NCBI RefSeq assembly: GCF_001295925.1
Contig: NZ_LJHQ01000003.1
Span: 248,001-312,000, forward strand
DNA: 64,000 bases
DNA from: Allobosea sp. AAP35
GTDB lineage: Bacteria > Pseudomonadota > Alphaproteobacteria > Rhizobiales > Beijerinckiaceae
Direction of reading: 5' to 3'
Position 1 is the stretch's first letter. Each line of letters begins with the position of its first letter. Shown piece by piece: positions 52,860-61,130 of this stretch. A program made the translations under genes and the position numbers. The notes below the pieces were generated by a model. It searched no databases, had not been told where the DNA came from, and saw nothing but the letters and a program-made list of their open reading frames with translations.

Positions 52860-55063
52860 GCCTTCTTCAGGTCGGCGTTCTTGATCGGCAGGTTGCGGAC
52901 GCGCTTGCCGGTGGCGGCGAAGATCGCGTTCAGCACGGCGGGCGCCGCGACCGCGATCGTGGGTTCGCCGACACCGCCCCAGAAGCCGCCCGAGGGCACC
53001 AGCACCGTCTCGACCGCCGGCATCGCCTCCAGCCGCATCACCTCGTACGTGTCGAAGTTCTCCTGCTCGACGCGGCCGTCCTTGATCGTGATCTCGCCAT
53101 AAAGCGAAGCGGAGAGACCGTAGACGAAGGAACCCTCGACCTGGCGCTCGACCTGGGCGGGATTGACGACATGGCCGGGATCGGTCGCCGCGACGATGCG
53201 GTGGATCTTGAGCTTGCCGTCGTCGCTAACCGAGACTTCGGCCACGGCCGCGACATAGGAGCCGAAACCCATGGTCTGGCAGATGCCGCGGAAGACACCG
53301 GCCGGCAGCGGCTTGCCCCATTCCGCCTTCTCGGCCGCGGCATTGAGCACGGCGAGATGCTTGGGATGGTTCTTCATCAGGGCACGGCGGAACTCGAGCG
53401 GGTCCTTGCCGGCGGCATGCGCCAGCTCGTCCAGGAAGGATTCCAGATAGATCGCGTTCTGGTTGAGGTTCACGCCACGCCAGAAGCCCGGCGGCACATG
53501 CGGATTGCGCATGGCGTGGTCGATCAGAAGATTGGGGATCGTGTAGCCGATCGAGGCCTCGGGACCGGGCGGGTTGAGCCCCTGGAAGGCGACCGGGTCC
53601 TTCCCGTTCTGGATGTTCTGCGGGAAGATCCCCGCCACGATCGACTGGCCGGAGATGCGCATGTGCAGCCCGGTCAGATTGCCGTCCTTGTCGAGTGCGC
53701 CGACCATCTTGCACTGGGTCAGCGGGTGGAAGCGGCCATGCAGCATGTCCTCCTCGCGCGACCAGATCAGCTTCACCGGCGTGCCGGGGATCTGCTTGGC
53801 GATGGCGACAACCTGGCGAACCCAGTCATGCACCGCGCCGCGCCGGCCGAAGCCGCCGCCGAGATCGATCTTGTAGGCCTCGCATTTGGCGATCGGCAGG
53901 CCCGAGGCTTCGGCGGTCGCGGCCAGCGCCGCCTCGCCATTCTGCGTCGGCGTCCAGACCTCGCATTTCTCGGGCGTGTAGAGCGCCGTCGCGTTCATCG
54001 TCTCCATGCAGGCATGGTTCTGGAACGGGTAGGAATAGACCGCCTCGATGGTGCGGGCAGCAGAGGAGAATGCCGCCTTGACGTCGCCGTTCTGGTTGCC
54101 GACGACGGCGTTGGGGGCGTCTAGCCCTTCCTTCAGCCACTCGGCCAGGCTCGCGCTGGAGACCTTGGCGTGCTGCCCCTCGTCCCAGACGATCGGCAGC
54201 GCGTCGAGCGCGGTCTTGGCCTGCCACCAGGTGTCGGCGACGACCGTGATGGCGCTGTCGCCGACGGGGAGGACGTGCTTGACGCCCGGCATGTCCTTGA
54301 TCTTGGCGGCGTCGAAGCTCTTCACCTTGCCGCCGAAGACCGGGCAGTCCTTGATCGCGGCGTTGAGCATGCCCGGCATCTTCAGATCCATGCCGTAGAT
54401 CTTGCTGCCATTGGTCTTGGGTGCCGTGTCGAGTCGCGCCAGCGGCTTGCCGGCGATGGTCCAGTCCTTGGGATCCTTCAGCGCCATAGCCTTGGGCGCC
54501 TCGATTTTCGACGCAGCCGCCGCGACCTGGCCATAGCGCAGCGAACGGCCCGAGGCCTTGTGCGTAATCACGCTCTTCTCGGCCGTGCATTCGCCCGCCG
54601 GCACCTTCCATTCGTTCGCCGCCGCCTGGATCAGCATGGTGCGGGCCGCCGCGCCGCCCTTGCGGACATAGTCATGCGATTCGCGGATGCCGCGGCTGCC
54701 GCCGGTCGAGAAATTGCCCCAGACGCGGTTGCGGGCGACGTTCTGACCCGGCGTCGGGTACTCGGTCGTGACCTTGGCCCAGTCGCAGTTCAGCTCCTCG
54801 GCGACGAGCTGGGCGAGGCCGGTCAGCGTGCCCTGACCCATCTCAGAGCGGGCAATGCGGATCACCACCTTGTCGTCGGGATGGATCACGACCCAGGCGT
54901 TGATCTCGGGCACGGCGCCCTGCGCCTGCGCCTCGCCGAAGGGAATGGCGAAGCCGAAGCTGAAGGCCCCGGCTGCCGCTGCGGAGCCGGCCAGCATGCC
55001 GCGCCGGGACAGGCCAGCGCGGGCGGCGGCATTCTTCTGAGATGTGGTCGAAGCGGATATCAT
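52856..55063 (-). CDS. IorB-like molybdopterin oxidoreductase large subunit (Tat-exported)
   Basis: 735 residues. Tat signal LSRRGMLAGSAAAAGAF near residue 18 marks periplasmic location. XDH-family marks are RSEMGQGTLTGLAQLVAEELNCDW, IDLGGGFGRRGAVHDW and, with the catalytic glutamate, WGGVGEPTIAVAAPAVLNAI. Closest family is the isoquinoline 1-oxidoreductase / aldehyde dehydrogenase beta type, which pairs with a small iron-sulfur subunit and has no FAD subunit. ATG 55063 has GGAGG upstream. The substrate is unknown; coupling to soxX suggests a shared regulation or a sulfur-related role. Confidence 0.88.
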   Translation of the reverse strand: MISASTTSQKNAAARAGLSRRGMLAGSAAAAGAFSFGFAIPFGEAQAQGAVPEINAWVVIHPDDKVVIRIARSEMGQGTLTGLAQLVAEELNCDWAKVTTEYPTPGQNVARNRVWGNFSTGGSRGIRESHDYVRKGGAAARTMLIQAAANEWKVPAGECTAEKSVITHKASGRSLRYGQVAAAASKIEAPKAMALKDPKDWTIAGKPLARLDTAPKTNGSKIYGMDLKMPGMLNAAIKDCPVFGGKVKSFDAAKIKDMPGVKHVLPVGDSAITVVADTWWQAKTALDALPIVWDEGQHAKVSSASLAEWLKEGLDAPNAVVGNQNGDVKAAFSSAARTIEAVYSYPFQNHACMETMNATALYTPEKCEVWTPTQNGEAALAATAEASGLPIAKCEAYKIDLGGGFGRRGAVHDWVRQVVAIAKQIPGTPVKLIWSREEDMLHGRFHPLTQCKMVGALDKDGNLTGLHMRISGQSIVAGIFPQNIQNGKDPVAFQGLNPPGPEASIGYTIPNLLIDHAMRNPHVPPGFWRGVNLNQNAIYLESFLDELAHAAGKDPLEFRRALMKNHPKHLAVLNAAAEKAEWGKPLPAGVFRGICQTMGFGSYVAAVAEVSVSDDGKLKIHRIVAATDPGHVVNPAQVERQVEGSFVYGLSASLYGEITIKDGRVEQENFDTYEVMRLEAMPAVETVLVPSGGFWGGVGEPTIAVAAPAVLNAIFAATGKRVRNLPIKNADLKKA

Positions 55064-55155
55064 GTCGTCCTCCGGATCTGCTGGACGCGAGGGAGCGGCT
55101 GTCTCCAGGACGTGCCGCATCGACCCCGCGCGGGGAATGCGAAACAGGCGAAAAC

Positions 55156-55623
55156 TCAGCCGCGGCCGAGCGTTCCGCCCGCGACGACGTCGAGGATCGC
55201 GGTCTTGACCCGCGCATAGGTGCCGCAGCGGCAGATATTGGTGATCTCGGCGGCGATGTCGGCTTCCGTCGCCTTGGGATTCGCCTGAAGCAAAGCGGCG
55301 GTCGCCATGATCATGCCGCTCTGGCAGAAGCCGCATTGCGGCACCTCATGCTTGATCCAGGCCTGCTGGACCGGATGCGTGCCGTTTGGCGAGAGCCCCT
55401 CGATCGTGACGATCTTCTGCTCGGCCGTCACCGCGTCGAGCGGAAGCGCACAGGCGCGCGTCGCGACGCCATCGATATGCACCGTGCAGGCACCGCATTG
55501 CGCGACGCCGCAGCCATATTTCGTCCCCGTGAGGCCGATCTGTTCGCGGATGACCCAGAGCAGCGGCGTGTCGCCGGCCGCTTCGACATCCAGCATCTTG
55601 CCGTTCACATTAAGCTTCGCCAT
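55156..55623 (-). CDS. IorA-like [2Fe-2S] small subunit
   Basis: 155 residues with two clusters: [17 protein letters not shown] plus RACALPL, and CGFCQSGM with [13 protein letters not shown]. The last motif (CRCGTY) is that of the IorA branch. It pairs with the large subunit 92 bases downstream; the Fe-S subunit is presumably carried through the Tat system with it. First gene of the ior-sox operon. Confidence 0.92.
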   Translation of the reverse strand: MAKLNVNGKMLDVEAAGDTPLLWVIREQIGLTGTKYGCGVAQCGACTVHIDGVATRACALPLDAVTAEQKIVTIEGLSPNGTHPVQQAWIKHEVPQCGFCQSGMIMATAALLQANPKATEADIAAEITNICRCGTYARVKTAILDVVAGGTLGRG

Positions 55624-56096
55624 CGTAAACCTCCCGGTCTCCACAAGACGTACGGCGAGAGTGCCAACGCGCCTCGCCGTCAATTCCGGCCTGTCGCCAA
55701 ACATGCGGCCACCGTTGAATTGGAACGAATTGAAACTCAATTCTGCGGGCAAGCCAATGGCCGCCGTCTCGCCAGCCTCATTGCAGGGAAACGCGATCGC
55801 TGGCTTTTTGCGTGCTCGAAACTATCGGGACGCTGGTTTGGCACGCTGTCGCGACATGTTTCGCAGCATGCCGACCGAGGCATGACAAAATCTGACGCGG
55901 CTTCACGATGAAGTGTATCTGTGTGGTTTGGCTATCACGCGGGAAGTCCGGGCGATCTTGCGATCCGTCAATTGGGCGGCAGTGCTCTGCCTAGACTGAG
56001 GGCAGGCTGAATGCCGGCTTCGCCCGCCGGTCGCGGCGCGGCAGCAGCGGGTTAAGCTGGCACCTTGTCGCGCAGCAAGGCCGCCAGGGTCCGCTG
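55624..56096. other. Promoter region of the ior-sox operon; no gene seen
   Basis: 473 bases between the start of the IorA-like gene and the 3' end of the siderophore-interacting protein gene. Frames here give no recognisable protein. A promoter for the ior-sox operon must lie here but no confident motif is visible. Confidence 0.4.
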
Positions 56097-57152
56097 TTAC
56101 GCCTCCCAGTACCAAGCGACATACATGTTCTTTTTGTCATGGCCGCGCTGCTTCAGCAGTGAGCGGATCGCGCGCACATCGTCCTTTTCGCAGGCGGCCC
56201 AGATGAAGGTAGAGCCATCGGTGGTTTCGATCGCCGCCTTCCCTTCTGTCAGCAACCTGCCAGCCTGATCGTCCCGATAGCTGCGGCGATGCAGCCAGCG
56301 GATGTCGAGTTGCCCGGCTGACGGCAGCTTCTGTTCTTCCGCCGCGTCGAGAACTTCGATGATCGCCCGGATCTCGGTGCCGGCCTCGACCTCGGCCGCG
56401 ATGCGGGCGATGGCGGGCAGGGCGCTTTCGTCGCCGATCATCAGGATGGAGCGGGCTTTCGGCACAGTTCCGCTTCCCGGTCCGAGCAGGGCGACCAGAT
56501 CGCCGGCCTGCGCATCGCGGGCGAAGTCTCCGCCCGGCGTGGCGACGCCCGCGGCCGGATGCTGGAAGACGTCGATCCAGAGTTCGCGGCGCTCGATATC
56601 GACGGCGCGGATCGTGTAGGGGCGCACCAGCAATGCGTCATCGCCTTCGGGCCATGCGATGCGGCCGTCGCTGCGATAGCCCGGCCAGACCGGCTGCCGG
56701 CCTTTCGGCGGGACGACGATGCGCACATGCATGTCGCCGTCGACGAACGGGGCAACGTCCGCGCAGGACAGTCTCACGCGTCTCATCTGAGGCGTGATGT
56801 TGTCCGCCCCGACGACCACCGCCTGATGGAAATTGCGCAGCTCGCCGAGCGGTGCGGTGTGCGACCAGGTCAGATTGAGCGGCTCGTCCTTCGCGAAATA
56901 GAACATGTGTTCGGCGATGCTGTTGCGCGCGACCTGAAGGGCCGTCTCGCTCGGAGCTGCCAGATCGATCAGCAGCTTTCGGTCCCGCAGCCGGATGCGC
57001 GCGGTGCCGAGCTTGCTGGTCAGCAAGGCGAGATCGGCGGTGCGCTCGACCTCGGCATGCTCGACGAAATGTTCGCAGATCTGGTCGAGCATGTGACCGG
57101 CGTTCGCCAGGAGCGCCATGCCCGCCAGCTCATAAGACTGATTGGTGTTCAT
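56097..57152 (-). CDS. Siderophore-interacting protein (DUF2218 + FAD/NAD(P)H ferric-siderophore reductase)
   Basis: 351 residues. Residues 5-95 match DUF2218 (LLTSKLGTARIRLRDRKLLIDL), followed by the SIP FAD-binding domain (RRVRLSC, VRPYTIRAVD at 176-185) and an NADPH-binding end with AACEKDDVRAIRSLLKQRG and YVAWYW. It reduces ferric siderophore in the cytoplasm to release iron. Last gene of the operon; its ATG overlaps the ATPase stop by four bases. Confidence 0.9.
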   Translation of the reverse strand: MNTNQSYELAGMALLANAGHMLDQICEHFVEHAEVERTADLALLTSKLGTARIRLRDRKLLIDLAAPSETALQVARNSIAEHMFYFAKDEPLNLTWSHTAPLGELRNFHQAVVVGADNITPQMRRVRLSCADVAPFVDGDMHVRIVVPPKGRQPVWPGYRSDGRIAWPEGDDALLVRPYTIRAVDIERRELWIDVFQHPAAGVATPGGDFARDAQAGDLVALLGPGSGTVPKARSILMIGDESALPAIARIAAEVEAGTEIRAIIEVLDAAEEQKLPSAGQLDIRWLHRRSYRDDQAGRLLTEGKAAIETTDGSTFIWAACEKDDVRAIRSLLKQRGHDKKNMYVAWYWEA

Positions 57153-57988
57153 CGCGTCGTCTCCTCGGACGGGTGAGGGTCGCCCAGCATGCGGTGCCGC
57201 CCGATCGGCAGCATGATCGGTCTGCCCGATGTCGGATCGGTCAGGATGTGGCTTTGAAGTCCGAACACGGCTTGCACATTTGCTTGCGTGAGGACCTGTT
57301 CGGGTGGCCCTGCGGCGTGGAGGCGCCCATTCGCCAGCGCGATGAGATGGTCGCCATAGCGGGCGCCGAGATTGAGATCGTGCAGCACCATCACGATGGT
57401 GGTGCCGCGCGCCCGGTTGAGATCGACGAGCAGATCGAGGATCTCGATCTGGTGATTGATGTCGAGGAAGGTCGTGGGCTCGTCCAGCAGCAGGATGCTG
57501 GTCTGCTGGGCGAGCGCCATGGCGATCCAGACGCGCTGGCGCTGTCCGCCGGACAGCTCGTCGATCGGCCGCTCCGCCAGGTCGAGGATGCGCGTGGCGA
57601 TGAGCGCCTGTTCCACGGCCGCTTCGTCCTGGGCGCTCCAGCGCGAGAACAGCCGCGAATGGGGATGCCGGCCGCGCCGGACGAGGTCGTCGACGGTGAT
57701 GCCCTCGGGCGCGATCGGCGACTGGGGCAGCAATCCGACGATGCGGGCGAGTTCGCGCGTTGGCGTCCCGTGGATCGCCTTTCCGTCGAGCAGGACCTGG
57801 CCGTGGCTGGGTTTCAGGAGGCGCGACATGGTACGCAGCAGTGTGGATTTGCCTGAGGCATTGGCCCCGACGATCACGGTGATCCGGCCCGGCGGCACAT
57901 CGACATCGAGCTCGTGGAGGATGTCGGCGCCACCATAGCCAGCGCAAAGCTGGCTTGTGGTCAGGGCGGGGCCCAAGCGTGCCGTCAT
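57149..57988 (-). CDS. Iron-siderophore ABC transporter ATPase (FepC/FecE-like)
   Basis: 279 residues. Walker A GANASGKST, signature LSGGQRQR, Walker B LLLDEPTTFLD and the switch histidine in VLHDLN. Family typical of Fe-siderophore importers. Overlaps the permease gene by four bases (57985-57988). Confidence 0.93.
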   Translation of the reverse strand: MTARLGPALTTSQLCAGYGGADILHELDVDVPPGRITVIVGANASGKSTLLRTMSRLLKPSHGQVLLDGKAIHGTPTRELARIVGLLPQSPIAPEGITVDDLVRRGRHPHSRLFSRWSAQDEAAVEQALIATRILDLAERPIDELSGGQRQRVWIAMALAQQTSILLLDEPTTFLDINHQIEILDLLVDLNRARGTTIVMVLHDLNLGARYGDHLIALANGRLHAAGPPEQVLTQANVQAVFGLQSHILTDPTSGRPIMLPIGRHRMLGDPHPSEETTR

Positions 57989-59040
57989 AGCGAGCGTCCA
58001 CTGCGATTGATGCGCATGATCAGGTAGAGCAGGTAGGGAGCGCCCAGGGCCCCGGTCACCACGCCGACCGGGTAGCGGCTCGGCAGCAGGAACTGGCCGG
58101 CATAGTCCCCGGCGAGCGCCAGCAAGGCCCCGATCAGCGCCGATGGCAGGAGCAGGGATGCGCCGCCGCCGACGATGCGGGCGGCGATCGGGCCTGACAG
58201 AAAGGATATGAAGGCAATCGGGCCCGTCACGGCCGTCGCGCAGGCGATCAGGCCGACGGCGGCGAAGATGACGGCGATTCGTGTTCGCGCGACCCTCACG
58301 CCGAGACCGGCCGCCATGTCGTCACCGAGCCGCATGATCTCGAGATCGCGGCGCTGGCTGAACAGCACGCCGCCGAAGACGATCACCGCCGCCAAGAGCA
58401 GATAGGCATCGCCGCGTTGCGCACCGTTGACGCTGCCGGTGAGCCAGCGCATCGCCTCCTGCAGGTTCCAGGCGGGCGCCGTCGAGAGGATATAGGCGAC
58501 CACGCTGTTGAGCATGGCCGAGACGCCGATCCCGATCAGGATCAGGCGCGTGCCCGCCACCCCGTTGCGGACCGCGAGCGCATAGATCAGCAGCGCGACG
58601 CCCAGCCCCGCCGCAACCGCCACGAGGGACACCACGGGTCCGTCGAGCGACAGCACGATGATCGCGAAGACGGCCGCCGCGCTGGCGCCCGAGGTGATGC
58701 CGATGATGTCGGGGCTGGCGAGCGGATTGCGCAGCAGGATCTGGAAGACGACCCCGCCCAACCCGAAACTCATCCCCGCCAGGAGCGACAGCACGGCGCG
58801 CGGCAGCCGCAGCGTGCCAACGAGGAAGCCGGCGCTCGCGACGTCCTCGCCCAGCAGCACACGCAGCACGGTGGCGGGTGGCGTGAAGGATTGCCCGAGC
58901 GTCAGCGTCAGCGCCACCATCAGCGCGGCCGACAATGCAAGGACAGCGATCGTCAGCCGTTGGCGGTTCAGCCGCCGCTGACGGCCGGCCGCGATGCGGG
59001 TCGTCGGCGACGCGTCGATGGCGAAGACGGGCGTGGTCAC
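57985..59040 (-). CDS. Iron-siderophore ABC permease (FecD/FepG-like)
   Basis: 351 residues with about nine hydrophobic helices. NPLASPDIIGITSGASAAAVF and GPIAFISFLSGPIAARIVGG match FecCD permeases. Start GTG 59040, which overlaps the stop of the other permease gene (GTGA); frames further upstream belong to that gene's shadow. Confidence 0.9.
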   Translation of the reverse strand: MTTPVFAIDASPTTRIAAGRQRRLNRQRLTIAVLALSAALMVALTLTLGQSFTPPATVLRVLLGEDVASAGFLVGTLRLPRAVLSLLAGMSFGLGGVVFQILLRNPLASPDIIGITSGASAAAVFAIIVLSLDGPVVSLVAVAAGLGVALLIYALAVRNGVAGTRLILIGIGVSAMLNSVVAYILSTAPAWNLQEAMRWLTGSVNGAQRGDAYLLLAAVIVFGGVLFSQRRDLEIMRLGDDMAAGLGVRVARTRIAVIFAAVGLIACATAVTGPIAFISFLSGPIAARIVGGGASLLLPSALIGALLALAGDYAGQFLLPSRYPVGVVTGALGAPYLLYLIMRINRSGRSL

Positions 59041-60080
59041 AGCTCGCGCACCTTCTTGCGCCTGACGATCCAGATGAAGACCGGCGCACCGATCAGCGCC
59101 GTGATGATCGAGACCTCGATTTCGGCGGGCCGCGCGACGACACGCCCGACGATATCGGCCAGGAGCAGCAGGCAGGCCCCTGCCAAAGCCGAAAAAGGCA
59201 GCAGCCAGCGGTAATCGACGCCCACCAGCAGGCGGCAGAGATGGGGCACGACCAGTCCCACGAAGCCGATCGGCCCGCACAAGGCCGTCGTCGCTCCGCA
59301 CAGAAGAACCGCACCCAGCGAGGCGATCGCGCGCGAGGCCGCGACATGCTCGCCCAGCCCGGCCGCAAGATCGTCTCCCAGCGCCAGTGAGTTCAGCCTT
59401 CGGGCCGACAGCAGGCTGATGATGAAGCCGGCCATCAGGAACGGCAGCGCAGGGACCAGCCGCTCGAAGGTCGCACCGCCGACGCCGCCCACCGACCAGG
59501 ACTGGATGCCGCCGGCGATGTCGGCGCGGGGGAGCACCACGGCGATGACGAAGGAGGCGCAGGCGACGGAGGTCGCAGCGCCCGCCAGCGTCAGCTTGAG
59601 CGGCGTCGCACCGCCCGGTCCCAGCGAGCCGACGGCATAGACAAAGACCGTCGCAGCTGCAGCCCCGATCACTGCGTGCCAGAGATAGGCTTCGCTGGAG
59701 GCGATATCGAACCAGGCCACACCGATGACGACGGCCAGCGCCGCGCCGGCATTGACCCCGAGAATGCCGGGATCGGCCAGCGGATTGCGCGTGACGCCCT
59801 GCATCACCGCGCCGGCCAGAGACAGCGCCCCGCCGGCGAGAAGTGCCAGCAGCGTGCGAGGTATGCGAACCGCCACCGCTGCCTGCCCGAGGCTGTCGGT
59901 GTGGCCGCCGATTGCCGCCAGGATATCCGCCGAGCCGACCGCGCGCGTCCCCACCGTGACCGAGAGCCCGGCGAGAAGCGCGAGCACGGCCAGCAATCCG
60001 AGCAGGGACACGCCACGGATGGCGTGGCGCCGGGCGCTCGCGCCTCCCGGCGACAGCATGGGCGCGGTCGTTGCGGTCAT
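59037..60080 (-). CDS. Iron-siderophore ABC permease (FecC/FepD-like)
   Basis: 347 residues. RIPRTLLALLAGGALSLAGAVMQGVTRNPLADPGILGVNAGAAL and GPIGFVGLVVPHLCRLLVG are the classical FecCD marks, and the second contacts the ATPase. ATG 60080 overlaps the binding-protein stop by four bases. Confidence 0.93.
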   Translation of the reverse strand: MTATTAPMLSPGGASARRHAIRGVSLLGLLAVLALLAGLSVTVGTRAVGSADILAAIGGHTDSLGQAAVAVRIPRTLLALLAGGALSLAGAVMQGVTRNPLADPGILGVNAGAALAVVIGVAWFDIASSEAYLWHAVIGAAAATVFVYAVGSLGPGGATPLKLTLAGAATSVACASFVIAVVLPRADIAGGIQSWSVGGVGGATFERLVPALPFLMAGFIISLLSARRLNSLALGDDLAAGLGEHVAASRAIASLGAVLLCGATTALCGPIGFVGLVVPHLCRLLVGVDYRWLLPFSALAGACLLLLADIVGRVVARPAEIEVSIITALIGAPVFIWIVRRKKVREL

Positions 60081-61069
60081 TTCGACTTGCGGGCTGCCTC
60101 AGCCAGAAGTGCCACGTAATCCTTCAGCACCCAGGAGATCGAGAGCGGCGTCGGGTTGGCGGCCGTCCCCGTGGGATTGCGGCCCAGCAGGACGAGCGCG
60201 CCCTTCGAGACGGCCGGCATCCTGGCTGTCAGCGGGTTCTTCGCCAGCGCGTCGAGCAGGCTCGCGCTGCCATAGGTCACGAGGATGTCGACATCGTCGA
60301 ACATGTCGATCCGCTCGGTGCTGATCGAGCCCGAATATTTGCCGGGCATGGTAGCCTCGACGACGCTCTTCGGTGAGGTCAGCCCGAGATCGGCAAAGAA
60401 CCGCACCCTTGTGTCATTGGCCGTGTAGAAGCTGACCTTGCTCAGATCCTGCGCGCTCAGATGGGTGATGAACATCGCCGATTTGCCGGAGAGTTCCGGA
60501 TATTGCGCGACGGTGCCGGCAATCTCTGTCTCGATCCGGGCGATCAGCGCCGTGCCTTGCGCGGCCATGCCCATGGCCCGGCTGTTGAACCGGATCATGT
60601 CGCGCCAATCGGTCGACCAGGGCGCCTCGGGATAGGCGACGACCGGCGCGATCTGGCTGAGCAGCGCGTAGTCCTTCTGCGTCAGGCCGGAATAGGAGGC
60701 GAGAATGATGTCGGGGCGGGTGGCGGCCACGGCCTCGAAATCGATGCCGTCGCCCTCGTTGAACAGGACCGGCTTGGCAGCAGGTAGCTCTTTCAGCCGC
60801 GCCGCGACCCAGGGCAGCAGGCCGTCGCCATCGTCATCGCCGAAATTGGCCCGCGCGAAGCCGACCGGGACGACGCCCAGCGCCAGCGGCACCTCATGGT
60901 TCGCCCAGGCAACCGTTGCGACGCGCTCGGGCTTCTTCTTGATCACCGTCGTGCCAAGGGCGTGCTTGATGGTCATCGGATAGGTCGTCGCCTCCTGCGC
61001 GGCTGTGCCGGTGGCTGCAAGGACTGCGAGGCCGATGGCGAGCCGCAGCGCGGTCCAGAATGTCAGCAT
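60077..61069 (-). CDS. Iron-siderophore periplasmic binding protein
   Basis: 330 residues. Signal peptide (MLTFWTALRLAIGLAVLAATGTAAQ) then the type III binding-protein fold: VATVAWANHEVPLALGVVPVG, and DIILASYSGLTQKDYALLSQIAPVV. No lipobox cysteine, so soluble in the periplasm. First gene of the four-base-overlap transporter chain. Confidence 0.88.
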   Translation of the reverse strand: MLTFWTALRLAIGLAVLAATGTAAQEATTYPMTIKHALGTTVIKKKPERVATVAWANHEVPLALGVVPVGFARANFGDDDGDGLLPWVAARLKELPAAKPVLFNEGDGIDFEAVAATRPDIILASYSGLTQKDYALLSQIAPVVAYPEAPWSTDWRDMIRFNSRAMGMAAQGTALIARIETEIAGTVAQYPELSGKSAMFITHLSAQDLSKVSFYTANDTRVRFFADLGLTSPKSVVEATMPGKYSGSISTERIDMFDDVDILVTYGSASLLDALAKNPLTARMPAVSKGALVLLGRNPTGTAANPTPLSISWVLKDYVALLAEAARKSK

Positions 61070-61130
61070 GGCGAAGGCTCCTGCCGGAAAGGGTTCGGTG
61101 GGGCGACGAAGGCGTCCCACCGGTTCTCGA

